64,000 bases of DNA from Chromatiales bacterium. GTDB lineage: Bacteria > Pseudomonadota > Gammaproteobacteria > Steroidobacterales > GCA-2729495. Positions 30,101 to 38,961 of the stretch are shown here, piece by piece (position 1 is the stretch's first letter; every line of letters begins with the position of its first letter). The stretch covers positions 62,001-126,000 of the forward strand of contig PBYE01000093.1 of the NCBI GenBank assembly GCA_002729495.1. The letters run 5' to 3'. Both the position numbers and the translations under genes were made by a program. The notes below the pieces were generated by a model. That model searched no databases. It saw nothing but the letters and a program-made list of their open reading frames with translations, and had not been told where the DNA came from.

Positions 30101-30719
30101 GCCGCTGGAACTGGTGATTCCGGACGGCTGCATGTTGAATCCCCAGTATCCCGCAGCGGTGGTCGGTGGCAACGTCGAAACATCCCAGTGCGTCGTGGAC
30201 GCCCTCTATGGAGCCCTCGGTGTGTTAGCCGCATCACAGGGCACCATGAACAACCTGAGCTTCGGTAACGATCATTACCAGTACTACGAAACCATTTGCG
30301 GCGGTGCAGGTGCGAGTCCTGACGGTGACGGTGCCGATGCTGTGCAGACCCATATGACAAATTCACGGATGACCGATCCCGAGGTGCTCGAAATGCGTTT
30401 TCCGGTTTTGCTGAAAGAATTTTCCATCCGCAAACAATCGGGCGGCGCGGGCACATACTGTGGAGGCGATGGCGCTGTTCGCAAACTGGAGTTTCGCGAA
30501 GCAATGAGCGCTGCCATACTGTCCAACCATCGCAAGGTGGAACCATTCGGAATTGCCGGAGGTGAGAACGGCAGCACAGGCAGAAACACAATTCTGCACC
30601 ATGATGACAGAGCAGAAGTTTATGACGGTATCGTCGAGATTGATGTTGCTAAGGGAGATGTGCTGGTGATAGAAACGCCGGGTGGCGGCGGTTACGGTAC
30701 CCCACACGTGAAATCGTGA
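27117..30719 (+). CDS. 5-oxoprolinase-type hydantoinase (fused A and B domains)
   Basis: The 1,200-residue product starts MQDKGWQFWIDRGGTFTDVI at 27117. It joins the HyuA-like half (RGGTFTDV; RMGTTVATNALLE; FDMGGTSTDVSVYDG; GSILEFTSGRFQVGPRSAGA) to the HyuB-like half (VAEEMGAVLQNTASSVNIKE; PHIPVHLGSMDDSV; RAHHADIGGITPGSMPP; ending IETPGGGGYGTP). This is the architecture of ATP-dependent 5-oxoprolinase, which opens pyroglutamate to glutamate; some relatives are hydantoinases or acetone carboxylase-like, so substrate is inferred. It overlaps the next gene by four bases, suggesting coupling to a transporter. gshA is 6 kb away. Confidence 0.9.
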   Translation: MQDKGWQFWIDRGGTFTDVIGRNPEGSLHSLKLLSVNPGQYADAAAEGIYRVLSAHDEGAKVDEIRMGTTVATNALLEQSGAATGLLITKGFGDALRIGYQNRPDIFALNIRRPEPLYTQVAEADERVDANGRTLITLDEGEVRASFHAWREQGIEAVAICFMHAWRNPIHEQLAMRIAEETGFAQVSASHEVSPLVKIISRASTTVADAYLSPVLSNYVQSFQSALAEHGISCPQILFMQSNGGLVSADRLRGKDSILSGPAGGVVGMAAAGQEAGFSRLIGFDMGGTSTDVSVYDGEAELSSETLVNGIYLRSPMIRIHTIAAGGGSILEFTSGRFQVGPRSAGADPGPMCYGRCGPLTVTDANLLLGRIQPDFFPHVFGPDADQPLYTECISKAFGELAASEDSAQKSPEHVAAGFLRIAVENMANALSHISIQRGLNPADYTLCCFGGAGGQHACQVADCLGIRQVLIDPLAGVLSAWGMGMAPLRSYRQSAVDQPLSQATLDVLGKKQSALLDNCRGELMKQGVTDDAITTNAWCELKVKGSDTTLTVQLGSTAQMQARFAGTHKARFGFLPDKPELIVESLRVEAESVSSAAQNHQHERQPTSAAEPVAKARLYTDERWTTVPVYARERLPGGTRLSGPAIISEAIGTTVLEKGWELEVNKSLQLVLTRGTQAARHEEVRLQADPIMLEVFSNQFMHVAEEMGAVLQNTASSVNIKERLDFSCAVFSAAGDLIANAPHIPVHLGSMDDSVKAVLAEHAGTLAEGDVFLTNAPYNGGTHLPDITAISPVVSESGQLLFVVAARAHHADIGGITPGSMPPRSSHIDEEGVLFDNFRVVGKTGFLVSELEDALTGASWPARNPAQNIADIKAQIAANERGRQMLLGMIERYGRETVAAYMEHVQDNAEESVRQVISKLGEGSFVYPFDNGQQISVTVSIDKDARSARIDFTGTSAAADNNLNAPASVCQAAVMYVFRTLVQSGIPLNAGCRRPLELVIPDGCMLNPQYPAAVVGGNVETSQCVVDALYGALGVLAASQGTMNNLSFGNDHYQYYETICGGAGASPDGDGADAVQTHMTNSRMTDPEVLEMRFPVLLKEFSIRKQSGGAGTYCGGDGAVRKLEFREAMSAAILSNHRKVEPFGIAGGENGSTGRNTILHHDDRAEVYDGIVEIDVAKGDVLVIETPGGGGYGTPHVKS

Positions 30720-33082
30720 CCTGGGAAATTGCACTTGTCCTGAGCATCCTGGCTATTGCCCTGGTACTGTTTATCACGGAAGTGCTGCGCATGGATGTCG
30801 TAGCACTGCTGGTACTCGCCGTGCTCGCGGTGACCGGCCTGGTCGACGCAGACGACGCACTGTCCGGCTTCAGTAACCCCGCAGTTATTACGGTCTGGGC
30901 AATGTTTATCCTGAGCGACGGCCTGACCCGCACCGGAATTGCTGATCTGATCGGAACGCAGGTGATGCGAATTGCCGGTTCGCAGGAAATCGCCCTGATC
31001 GTGGTGATCATGTTAACGGCCGGCGGATTGTCGGCTTTTATGAACAACATTGGTGTCGCCGCGCTGATGTTGCCGGTTGTAATTGACATCTCCCGCCGCA
31101 CCGAAATCGCGCCCTCCCGCCTGTTGATGCCACTTGCTTACGGATCCTTGCTTGGCGGCCTAACCACCCTGATCGGTACCCCGCCAAACCTGTTGATAGC
31201 CGGGGCTCTCGACGATGCCGGTCTGCCGGGCTTCACCATGTTCGATTTCGCACCGGTTGGTGTTGGCGCACTCGTAATCGGAACCCTGTTTATTGCGCTC
31301 TTCGGCCGCCTGTTGCTGCCGCAGAAGGATCCTGTTGCCGATACCAAGCAGCGTAGCCAGCGAAACCTGCGTACGCTTTATGGTTTGCAGGAACGCACAT
31401 TCATGATGCGCATCCCCGAAAGTTCGGTCCTGGTTGGCAAAAGCCTTGCAGCCAGTCGTATTGGTTCGGCCGTCGGACTGATCGTGGTTGCGCTCGACCG
31501 AAGTGATCGAATCGAGGCGTTGCCTTCACGCAAAACTATTCTTGAAGGCGGTGACAAACTCCTGGTGCAGGGTCGACTTGATCGCTTCGAAGAATTACGC
31601 CGCTGGAGCGAAGTGGTTATCGAGCGTGAAGCACCACTGCTGCAGACCCTCGTAAGTGAGCGGGTGACCCTCGTTGAAGCAACCGTTGCCGAAGACTCTG
31701 CGCTGGTAAAGGACCTGGTAAACCACTCGGACTACCGGCGACGCTTTGGTGTAAACGTGCTGGCAATCCGCCGGAAGGATCTTGTGCGCCGGGTCAGTAT
31801 CTCGAAAGTGCCATTGCGTGCCGGCGACAAGTTGCTCATGCAGGGCAGTCAGGAAGCCATTGCGAAACTTGAAAAGTCGCCTGAGTTTTCAGCAACCGAG
31901 CCGGTAGACGAGGAACAGCTTACCGAGGTCTACAGGCTCCAGGAAAGCGTGTTTGTAATTCGCATTCCGCGCAAGTCAGAGCTTGGTGGCAAGAGTCTCG
32001 CGCAAAGTCGTATTGGTGACGCGTTCGACTTTCGCCTGCTGGCAACATTTCGGGAAAATACACTGCAGCTCATGCCCGAACCCGATGAACTGTTGCTCGG
32101 TGGCGACCTGCTCCTTATGCAGGGACGGCCCGAGGACCTTGACGAACTACGCGGATTACAGGAACTGGAAATTGGTAGCGCGGTATCGCCGCAATTGAGT
32201 ACCTATGAATCGGACCGGCTGGCGCTTCTTGAAGCGACACTAGCCCCACAATCGCAACTGGCCGGCAGCGCGATCAACGATATCAATTTCCGTGAGAAGT
32301 ATGGATTAGAGTTGGTCGCTATCTGGCGTTCCGGCCGCGCGATCCGCTCTGATCTTGGCCAGCTAAAGCTCGAATTTGGTGATGCATTGCTGCTCCTGGG
32401 TCCGCGCAACAAGCTTGGGGTATTCGCAAGCGAACCAGATTTCATCACGATGACACCCGTCGCGAAGTCATCACCCGATACACGTCGTGCACCCCTGGCG
32501 GGACTGATAATGCTGGCGGTAGTAGGTTCTGTTATGGCCGGCCTGTTTCCCATAGCCATCGCCGCAATTCTCGGCGCAACGGCCATGGTGATTTCCGGCT
32601 GCCTGAACATGGAAGAGGCATACCGGGCCATCGACTGGCGCGCTGTCTTCCTGATCGCCGGTATGTTGCCACTGGGGATAGCGATGCAGGACACCGGCGC
32701 GGCGGCATTCGTCGCCGGCGAAGTCATGGGCCTGCTTGGTGACATGGGTCCGTGGCCCGTTATAGCGGGGCTTTACTTACTGACCGCGGTCGCAACGATG
32801 ATCGTGCCGACTGCTGCATTAGTAGTGTTGATGTCACCTATCGTGCTTTCGGCATCGGCCGAGATGGGGATAGCACCACAAACTGCGATGATGGCCGTAG
32901 CGATGGCCGCCTCGGCCAGTTTTACGAGCCCGATCTCACACCCGGCCAATATCCTGGTCATGGGTCCGGGTGGCTATCGCTTCACCGATTACATCAAGCT
33001 CGGTGCGCCGCTGACCGCAGTTATTTTCATCACGGTCATGATACTGCTACCTATTTTCTGGCCGATTACGTCCACCAACTAG
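30716..33082 (+). CDS. SLC13/DASS-type anion permease with four RCK-C domains
   Basis: The 788-residue product starts at a GTG within the oxoprolinase stop. Two membrane halves (about residues 1-205 and 595-788) carry the family patterns GFSNPAVITVWAMFILSDGL, NNIGVAALMLPV, LIGTPPNLLIAG and, in the second half, FTSPISHPANILVMGPGGY. Between them are about four TrkA-C-like regulatory repeats ending in a GDxLLxxG pattern (GGDKLLVQG, AGDKLLMQG, GGDLLLMQG, FGDALLLLG); related bacterial permeases usually have two. Sodium-coupled uptake of carboxylates or sulfate is typical of the family. The overlap suggests an organic acid such as pyroglutamate (inference). Confidence 0.85.
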   Translation: MTWEIALVLSILAIALVLFITEVLRMDVVALLVLAVLAVTGLVDADDALSGFSNPAVITVWAMFILSDGLTRTGIADLIGTQVMRIAGSQEIALIVVIMLTAGGLSAFMNNIGVAALMLPVVIDISRRTEIAPSRLLMPLAYGSLLGGLTTLIGTPPNLLIAGALDDAGLPGFTMFDFAPVGVGALVIGTLFIALFGRLLLPQKDPVADTKQRSQRNLRTLYGLQERTFMMRIPESSVLVGKSLAASRIGSAVGLIVVALDRSDRIEALPSRKTILEGGDKLLVQGRLDRFEELRRWSEVVIEREAPLLQTLVSERVTLVEATVAEDSALVKDLVNHSDYRRRFGVNVLAIRRKDLVRRVSISKVPLRAGDKLLMQGSQEAIAKLEKSPEFSATEPVDEEQLTEVYRLQESVFVIRIPRKSELGGKSLAQSRIGDAFDFRLLATFRENTLQLMPEPDELLLGGDLLLMQGRPEDLDELRGLQELEIGSAVSPQLSTYESDRLALLEATLAPQSQLAGSAINDINFREKYGLELVAIWRSGRAIRSDLGQLKLEFGDALLLLGPRNKLGVFASEPDFITMTPVAKSSPDTRRAPLAGLIMLAVVGSVMAGLFPIAIAAILGATAMVISGCLNMEEAYRAIDWRAVFLIAGMLPLGIAMQDTGAAAFVAGEVMGLLGDMGPWPVIAGLYLLTAVATMIVPTAALVVLMSPIVLSASAEMGIAPQTAMMAVAMAASASFTSPISHPANILVMGPGGYRFTDYIKLGAPLTAVIFITVMILLPIFWPITSTN

Positions 33083-33113
33083 CCTGAGGGCTTTTCGAAA
33101 GACCGTTGGTTAG

Positions 33114-34088
33114 TCAGGGCAATAGCAGGGTCGAGCCGGTAGTCTTGCGCGCTTCGAGCGCACGGTGTGCATCCGCCGCATCTGCAAGTGCCCATGTCTG
33201 GCCTATCTTGATACTGACCGCTCCCGATTCCAGAACCGCAAACAGTTCACCCGCTGCAGCACGCAGGTCTTCGGGTGTCGATATGAAATCAAACACCGCT
33301 GGCCGGGTCAGGAATAGTGAGCCCCGTTTTGCGAGTTCGAGCGGCGAGAAAGCTTCGACCGGTCCGGAGGCGTTGCCGAAACTTACCATCATGCCGTGTG
33401 GCCGCAGGCAATCCAGTGATTGAATGAAGGAGTCTTTACCGACTGAATCGTAAGCCGCAGCCACGCCTTTGCCATCGGTCGCTGCACGCACCTGCTCAAC
33501 AAAATCAGGCGCGTCTGCCATGACTATCTCTGCACAGCCGTGTTGCTTTGCCAGTTCGGCTTTCTCGGGCGTGCTTACGACGCCTATAACATCTACACCG
33601 ATATGCCGGGCCCATTGCGCGGTGATCAGGCCTACGCCGCCCGCTGCCGCATATAGCAATACACTGTCACCCGGCCTGGCAACGTAACTGCGATGGAGCA
33701 GATACCAGGCAGTCAGGCCTTTAAGTATTGCCGCTGCTGCCGTCTGGTCGGATATACCATCGGGCAAGCGCACTAGTTTATCGGCAGGATAAACCCGCTC
33801 TTCGGAATAGGCGCCGGGAGGCATGCTGGTATAAGCGACCCGGTCGCCCGATCCCACGTAATCCACGCCGGGCCCGACCGCGATCACCTCGCCGGCGGCT
33901 TCCAGCCCCAGCCCGCCCGGTATTTCCAGCGGATAAAGCCCCGACCTCTGATAGGTATCGATAAAGTTCAGGCCAACAGCCGTGTGCCGGATCCTTGCCT
34001 CGCCCTCGGCAGGCTCCGGAACCTCGACATCCCGCCACTGCAGGACTTCCGGGCCGCCAAATTCTTCGATGATGATTGCTTTGCTCAT
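33114..34088 (-). CDS. qor: Quinone oxidoreductase (zinc-independent MDR family)
   Basis: The 324-residue product resembles NADPH:quinone oxidoreductase: EFGGPEVLQWRDVEVPEPAE, NFIDTYQRSGLYPLEIPGGL (no zinc ligands), GDRVAYTSMPPGAYSEE, YAAAGGVGLITAQWA (nucleotide-binding loop AAxGGVG) and GATAPEDLRAA-like C-terminal segments. It reduces quinones or enones with NADPH. Convergent with the SLC13 gene and divergent from the FAD oxidoreductase. Confidence 0.93.
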   Translation of the reverse strand: MSKAIIIEEFGGPEVLQWRDVEVPEPAEGEARIRHTAVGLNFIDTYQRSGLYPLEIPGGLGLEAAGEVIAVGPGVDYVGSGDRVAYTSMPPGAYSEERVYPADKLVRLPDGISDQTAAAAILKGLTAWYLLHRSYVARPGDSVLLYAAAGGVGLITAQWARHIGVDVIGVVSTPEKAELAKQHGCAEIVMADAPDFVEQVRAATDGKGVAAAYDSVGKDSFIQSLDCLRPHGMMVSFGNASGPVEAFSPLELAKRGSLFLTRPAVFDFISTPEDLRAAAGELFAVLESGAVSIKIGQTWALADAADAHRALEARKTTGSTLLLP

Positions 34089-34197
34089 ACGTTACAGGAC
34101 CTTTTTGCAATTATTAAACGCAACGCGAGTTTGTGTTTCTGCATAAGTATAATCGCGACTCCCCAAGGATACGCAAACTACATTATCAGGAATCCAT

Positions 34198-35436
34198 ATG
34201 TCAGGAATGATTGTCATCGCAGGTGCAGGGCATGCGGCCGGACAGGCCGCTGCATCGCTGCGGCAGAAAGGATACGAGGGGCGCATCATCATGATTGGTG
34301 GCGAAGCCTGGGTACCGTATCAACGCCCCCCCCTGTCAAAAAAGTTCCTTGTCGGTGAACTTGAAACCAAGCAACTGTATTTCAAACCTGAGAACTTTTA
34401 TCCGGACAAAGAAATCGAGTTGCGGTTATCGACCCGGGTCGAAACTGTAGATCGCGCCACCGGTAGCGTTACCCTCGACAACGGTAAAACGCTTGAGTAC
34501 GACAAACTGATAATGTGTATCGGCGGCCGTGTCAGAAAGCTGGTGATACCGGGTAACGACCTGAGTGGCATCCACTATTTGCGCACCATCAATGACGTGC
34601 TCGCGATTCAGAAAGACTTTCAGGCCGGTGCAAAGCTTGTCATTGTCGGTGCCGGCTATGTAGGGCTCGAAGTCGCGGCTGTGGCTGTCCAGCTTGGACT
34701 CGATGTAACGGTACTCGAAACCGAGGACCGGGCGATGGGTCGGGTTATCGGGCCGGAGGTATCCAAATTTTTTCAGCAACGCCATCATGAAGCGGGCGTA
34801 AGGATCGAGTTTGGCCGGATGGTTCAGGAATTTCGTGGCGACAGCTCGATTACTGAAGTCGTCTGCGGTGACGGGTACAAAGTGCCAGCCGACCTCTGCA
34901 TTGTCGGTATAGGATTATTGCCAAATACCGAAATCGCCGAAGATGCCGGGCTCGAATGTGACGACGGCATCATGGTAGACGAGTACTGCCAGACTTCTGA
35001 CCCGGACATACTTGCTGCAGGTGACTGCACAAGGCATCCAAGCAGCCTGTATGGCCGGCAGTTCAGGCTGGAGTGTGTGCAAAACGCCATCGAACAAGGC
35101 AAGACGGCCGCAGCAACTATTTGTGGCGAACGCACACCCTACAACCAGGCTCCCTGGTTCTGGTCAGATCAGTACGACATCAAATTACAAATTGTGGGCG
35201 TGAGTTTAGGCTATGACAAACTGGTAATACGCGGTGATATGGCTGACAACTCGTTCGCCGCATTTTATTTGCGCGACAGCAGGCTGTTGGCAGTCGACGC
35301 GATTAACAGTCCACGGGAATTTATGCTGGGCAAAAAACTGGTAACGGCCAAAGCTTCTTTTGATATCGCTGAGCTCGCTGATGAAGGAAAAGACTTCAAG
35401 GAACTTGCGACAGCCGCACTGAATGCCACAAGCTGA
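34198..35436 (+). CDS. FAD-dependent ferredoxin/rubredoxin-type reductase
   Basis: The 412-residue flavoprotein has an N-terminal FAD-binding GxGxAA motif (IAGAGHAAGQAAASLR), the RPPLSKKFLVGE motif of this family, a central NAD-binding GxGxxG (VIVGAGYVGLEVAA) and a C-terminal FAD motif (DILAAGDCTRHPSS). These match reductases that pass electrons from NADH to a ferredoxin or rubredoxin serving P450s or ring dioxygenases. No ferredoxin gene is adjacent, so the partner is unknown. Its start is 109 bases from the divergent qor. Confidence 0.9.
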   Translation: MSGMIVIAGAGHAAGQAAASLRQKGYEGRIIMIGGEAWVPYQRPPLSKKFLVGELETKQLYFKPENFYPDKEIELRLSTRVETVDRATGSVTLDNGKTLEYDKLIMCIGGRVRKLVIPGNDLSGIHYLRTINDVLAIQKDFQAGAKLVIVGAGYVGLEVAAVAVQLGLDVTVLETEDRAMGRVIGPEVSKFFQQRHHEAGVRIEFGRMVQEFRGDSSITEVVCGDGYKVPADLCIVGIGLLPNTEIAEDAGLECDDGIMVDEYCQTSDPDILAAGDCTRHPSSLYGRQFRLECVQNAIEQGKTAAATICGERTPYNQAPWFWSDQYDIKLQIVGVSLGYDKLVIRGDMADNSFAAFYLRDSRLLAVDAINSPREFMLGKKLVTAKASFDIAELADEGKDFKELATAALNATS

Positions 35437-35440
35437 CAGG

Positions 35441-36076
35441 TCAGTTTTCGTCCGTGAGTAGTCCTATACCAATGGTGCCGGCAAGGCGTTCAGGGTTTTC
35501 TTCGTCCCAGCGAAGCTCCTCAACGTAGCGTCTGCCTATTTTCGCAAACGCCCCGCTGCCGCCAATAACATCCCGGACACCGGCCAGCCGGCTGATGCGG
35601 AATCCTTCCTTCGCTCGCGAATTGGGAATACCGGCAAACGTAAGCGCCGTATCGCGTACTAGCGACCAGCGATTTTCATTACTCTGCAGAAATAACGTTC
35701 CGTAATTCGGCCAGATAATATTTGTATAACTCGACACGCCGATATCCGAGCGCAAAAGGTCGGAGGTTTCTCCAAGCACCGTGATGCGCGTTGCAAGCGC
35801 AGCAGGCTGACCGTCAGCATCGGTCAGTATCAACACAGCCGCATTTGCGGTCGAAATGCCGGCCGCGACAAACGGCTGGCTACGCGGGCCTACGGGTAAG
35901 CGTGTGAGGCCGGCAGTTCCAAAACTGGCGCCATGAAACTCGGAAGCGCGCCAATCGTAAACGCTGGCTGTCGGCGATATTGATGGTCGGGATGGCTGTA
36001 GAGGATTATTGAGCAACAGGGCCAACGCACCAACGGCACCCATAACCAGCCCAAGGATTATCGCCAGCGCCTTCAC
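35441..36076 (-). CDS. Membrane-anchored protein of unknown function, paralogue of its neighbour
   Basis: The 211-residue product has one N-terminal membrane segment (LAIILGLVMGAVGALALLL) and an exported domain. The core LTDADGQPAALATRITVLGE followed by NIIWPNYGTLFLQ parallels the upstream neighbour (VRDTEGRVIGIASRITGTVA then WILVIPSRGALIM), so the two are diverged paralogues. A conserved Gly-Thr-Ile-Gly tail (LAGTIGIGLLT) follows. It overlaps its neighbour by four bases. No recognised family; an envelope role is likely. Confidence 0.65.
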   Translation of the reverse strand: MKALAIILGLVMGAVGALALLLNNPLQPSRPSISPTASVYDWRASEFHGASFGTAGLTRLPVGPRSQPFVAAGISTANAAVLILTDADGQPAALATRITVLGETSDLLRSDIGVSSYTNIIWPNYGTLFLQSNENRWSLVRDTALTFAGIPNSRAKEGFRISRLAGVRDVIGGSGAFAKIGRRYVEELRWDEENPERLAGTIGIGLLTDEN

Positions 36077-36678
36077 TGTACGGTGCTCCGCAAGCGTGTG
36101 GTCAGGGTAAGTTCGCCATGCACAATGCCTGCCGAATCAACTTTCTCGATATTCATTTTTTCTGCGTAGAACCCTGCGAGTTCGCTGAATTCATCCGTGC
36201 CGTGCATCATGATTCCGCTTTTCGGCGCAGGCAAGCCCATTCGGTTGGCCGGCAGTTCTGGTATTTCACCGACGGGCACTCCTCCGCGACTCATTATTAG
36301 CGCTCCACGACTTGGAATAACAAGTATCCAGTCTGTCACGCCGGCCGCACCCCTGATCCCGGCTACCGTTCCCGTGATTCGGCTCGCGATTCCTATAACC
36401 CGTCCCTCCGTGTCGCGCACCCGGAACAGTTCTGCCACTATCCGGTCGTTACCATCTGATGCGAATGCGGTACGGGGAAATGCGGCGGTTGTGGCCGATC
36501 GGGGATTGCCGAGCCGGTCGTCAGGCAGGCGTATAAAAAATACTTCCTCGCGGCCGCCATTGTTGAGCACAGCAGCGCTCGATGGAAATCTGGGTGCTTT
36601 CTGGAATGGATAGAAGCTGATTGCTATCAGGGTCAATACCATACCGAGCGCAAACGCTGCCAGAAACCGCTTTATCAC
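36073..36678 (-). CDS. Membrane-anchored protein of unknown function, paralogue of its neighbour
   Basis: The 201-residue product begins MIKRFLAAFALGMVLTLIAI, a membrane anchor or uncleaved signal, then an exported domain with RVRDTEGRVIGIASRITGTV and DWILVIPSRGALIMSRGG, shared in pattern with the downstream gene. It ends HGELTLTTRLRSTVQ. First of a two-gene unit, 79 bases after gshA on the same strand, so all three could be read together. Function unknown. Confidence 0.65.
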   Translation of the reverse strand: MIKRFLAAFALGMVLTLIAISFYPFQKAPRFPSSAAVLNNGGREEVFFIRLPDDRLGNPRSATTAAFPRTAFASDGNDRIVAELFRVRDTEGRVIGIASRITGTVAGIRGAAGVTDWILVIPSRGALIMSRGGVPVGEIPELPANRMGLPAPKSGIMMHGTDEFSELAGFYAEKMNIEKVDSAGIVHGELTLTTRLRSTVQ

Positions 36679-36757
36679 AAATCTTTTCCACTCACCATTC
36701 TGTGGCTGATCAGCATGTTAATAGTCCCTCTGATGCCACACAACCGTACGGATTTAG

Positions 36758-38356
36758 TCACGCATAATAGCGCCTCAGATAAGCATCCAAATCAACATCA
36801 TCCTGCGATTCTATTTGCTGCTGGCGCTGCAGCGACTCATTACTCTCCGTTTCGAAGAGTTCGTGATGCTGATTAAATTCTTCCCCCAAGCCAAGGAAAT
36901 AGTCCCGGTAGTCCCGGGCAACGCCAAGACCGTAATCGGCAAAAGGAATATCAACATCACGCAAGTCTACAAGCAGGCGTGCGGAAGGCGTAAGGCCGGG
37001 ATCATCAATTGCTGCCTGCTGAGCCTGCAAGGAATCCAGGTAGCCGTCGCCCTCCCCTTCATCCAGCATTTCGCAAACCGGTTGCATCTGGTTACAGATA
37101 CCGCTCGCCCATTCCTGCAGGCCTGTCTCGGTGCCGGCTCGGCGTAATTGCAGACCCGGCTTTCGTCCTTCTCGCGCAACGGCAAGATGATTTGCGCGCA
37201 TAGCCTGCTGCTCGTTGCCGTCTATAGGAGGGCTATCAATTAAAAGGCAATACAGCAAAAAGGCCTCGAGAAATTTTTGTTGTTGCTGCCCGATTCCAAC
37301 GGGATCAAACGGACTAAGATCAAGAGCCCGGAGTTCAACGTATTCCACGCCGCCGCGCCTGAGTGCAGTCGTTGGCCGCTCTCCGCTGCGCGCAACCCGC
37401 TTGGGACGGATAGTACTGTAGTACTCATTTTCAATCTGTAACTGGTTGCTGTTCAGCTGCAAATATTTACCATTATTCTTAACGCCGATTTCAACGTAAT
37501 CCGGATTTGGTGTACGAATTGCAGCAGATAAGTCGCGCACATACTCCTCAAGGCTGTTTGTCGACACGGTCAATACCGACTGGTTGCTGTTCTGATAGCC
37601 AAGGTCGCTCATGCGCAACGATGTCGCCCATTCACCGTAGCAGGTCCCCGAATCAAACTCGCTCAGGTTGTTCTCCTGCCCCGCCAGAAAACTCTTGCAA
37701 ACCGCAGGCGATGCGCCGAACAGGTATAGCAGAAGCCAGTCAAGCCGGTGCACATTGCGAACAAGCCCCAGGTAGCTGTCGGACCTTAGTTGCTCCTCTG
37801 TCTTGTCTGTCTTTTCTATACCGGACCACGCGGACCAGAAAATCTCGGGTACCGAGTAATTGAAATGGATACCGGAAATAACCTGCATATATTTACCGTA
37901 GCGATATCCGAGACCGCTACGATAAATTGTTTTCATTTGCGCAATATTGGACGTGCCGTAGCGAGCCAACGGAATATCGTCCTCCGAATGCAACCGGCAC
38001 GGCATACTGAACGGCCAAAGCAACTCATCACCAATCGCCTGGTAAATATATTGGTGGATATCGCAAAGAAACTGTGTTGCCGCCCAGGCACTCTTTTCAG
38101 GTGGCGTTACAAATTCAAGCAGGGCTTCAGAATAGTCTGTCGTGATGTAACGGTTAGTTAGCGCGGAACCCAGGGCCCGCTGATGCCCGGTCTGCGCAAC
38201 GAGCCCCGACGGCTCGATGCGAAGGCTCTCTTTCTCTATGCCGCGTTGGCCGCCCGCGATCAGCCTGGCGCCTCCGCTCGTCCTCAATGCCTGCAGCCGC
38301 TTTTCAAACTGTGAACTCAAAATAATATTTTTCCGGCCAGTGCTGATTAAAACCAA
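36758..38356 (-). CDS. gshA: Glutamate-cysteine ligase (proteobacterial GshA)
   Basis: The 532-residue enzyme makes gamma-glutamylcysteine, the first step of glutathione synthesis. Matches to the E. coli family include GGQRGIEKESLRIEPSGLVA, ALGSALTNRYITTDYSEALL, EFVTPP, SGIHFNYSVPE, GYQNSNQSVLTV and RGGVEYVELRALDLSPFDP. The start is uncertain: TTG at 38356 gives the listed length, and another TTG at 38320 (SSQFEKRLQALR) gives 520 residues. Neither has a strong ribosome site. Confidence 0.95.
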   Translation of the reverse strand: MVLISTGRKNIILSSQFEKRLQALRTSGGARLIAGGQRGIEKESLRIEPSGLVAQTGHQRALGSALTNRYITTDYSEALLEFVTPPEKSAWAATQFLCDIHQYIYQAIGDELLWPFSMPCRLHSEDDIPLARYGTSNIAQMKTIYRSGLGYRYGKYMQVISGIHFNYSVPEIFWSAWSGIEKTDKTEEQLRSDSYLGLVRNVHRLDWLLLYLFGASPAVCKSFLAGQENNLSEFDSGTCYGEWATSLRMSDLGYQNSNQSVLTVSTNSLEEYVRDLSAAIRTPNPDYVEIGVKNNGKYLQLNSNQLQIENEYYSTIRPKRVARSGERPTTALRRGGVEYVELRALDLSPFDPVGIGQQQQKFLEAFLLYCLLIDSPPIDGNEQQAMRANHLAVAREGRKPGLQLRRAGTETGLQEWASGICNQMQPVCEMLDEGEGDGYLDSLQAQQAAIDDPGLTPSARLLVDLRDVDIPFADYGLGVARDYRDYFLGLGEEFNQHHELFETESNESLQRQQQIESQDDVDLDAYLRRYYA

Positions 38357-38532
38357 TTGGGTACGAGTCCCGGCGCGCAGCCTGGCAAATATGTAATAAA
38401 CCGGGGCCGCTGCTGCCGGCCATTATGCAGCCAGCCAGGAATCTGAGTCTGATGCAAGCAGCTGCGCATATCGGATTGAACCGATAGCGCGCCTGTGTGT
38501 CAAACTGTTGAATGTGGGAGTAAGCAGAATAA

Positions 38533-38928
38533 ATGCGTGTACCGGTAGCGAAGTCAAAAATAGTCATATCCATTGTCGCGGCCACCGCTATGCTGTTGCC
38601 GGCAAGCGTGCTGGCCATGCGCTGTGGAACGGTCTTGATAAGCAAGGGCGACGTTCAGGCAAAAGTACTCCGGTACTGTGGCGAACCTGTTCAGACCAAT
38701 GAGCGCTACGCGTTGCGCACCGGCTTCTATTCGGGCATAGGACTGGCCTATAACGGCCCGTCAGGGCAATCGATAAAAGCAAAACGCTATTACCCTTACG
38801 GGCGATACGAAGTCCTTGTTGAGGGGTGGATATTTAATCTCGGCCCGAACAAACTGATGCGCCAGGTAACCTTCGAAAACGGTATTGTTGCTGACGTTAA
38901 AACACTCGGCTACGGTTACCACGAATAA
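38533..38928 (+). CDS. DUF2845 secreted protein
   Basis: The 131-residue product has a cleavable signal peptide (IVISIVAATAMLLPASVLAM, cut near Ala28) followed by MRCGTVLISKGD, KVLRYCGEP and an ending FENGIVADVKTLGYGY, the DUF2845 pattern. The two cysteines probably form a disulfide in the periplasm. Function unknown; related to small outer-membrane assembly-like folds only by size (weak). Confidence 0.82.
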   Translation: MRVPVAKSKIVISIVAATAMLLPASVLAMRCGTVLISKGDVQAKVLRYCGEPVQTNERYALRTGFYSGIGLAYNGPSGQSIKAKRYYPYGRYEVLVEGWIFNLGPNKLMRQVTFENGIVADVKTLGYGYHE

Positions 38929-38961
38929 TCTGCTGAGGGATTTTCAACAGGCCATTTGGTT

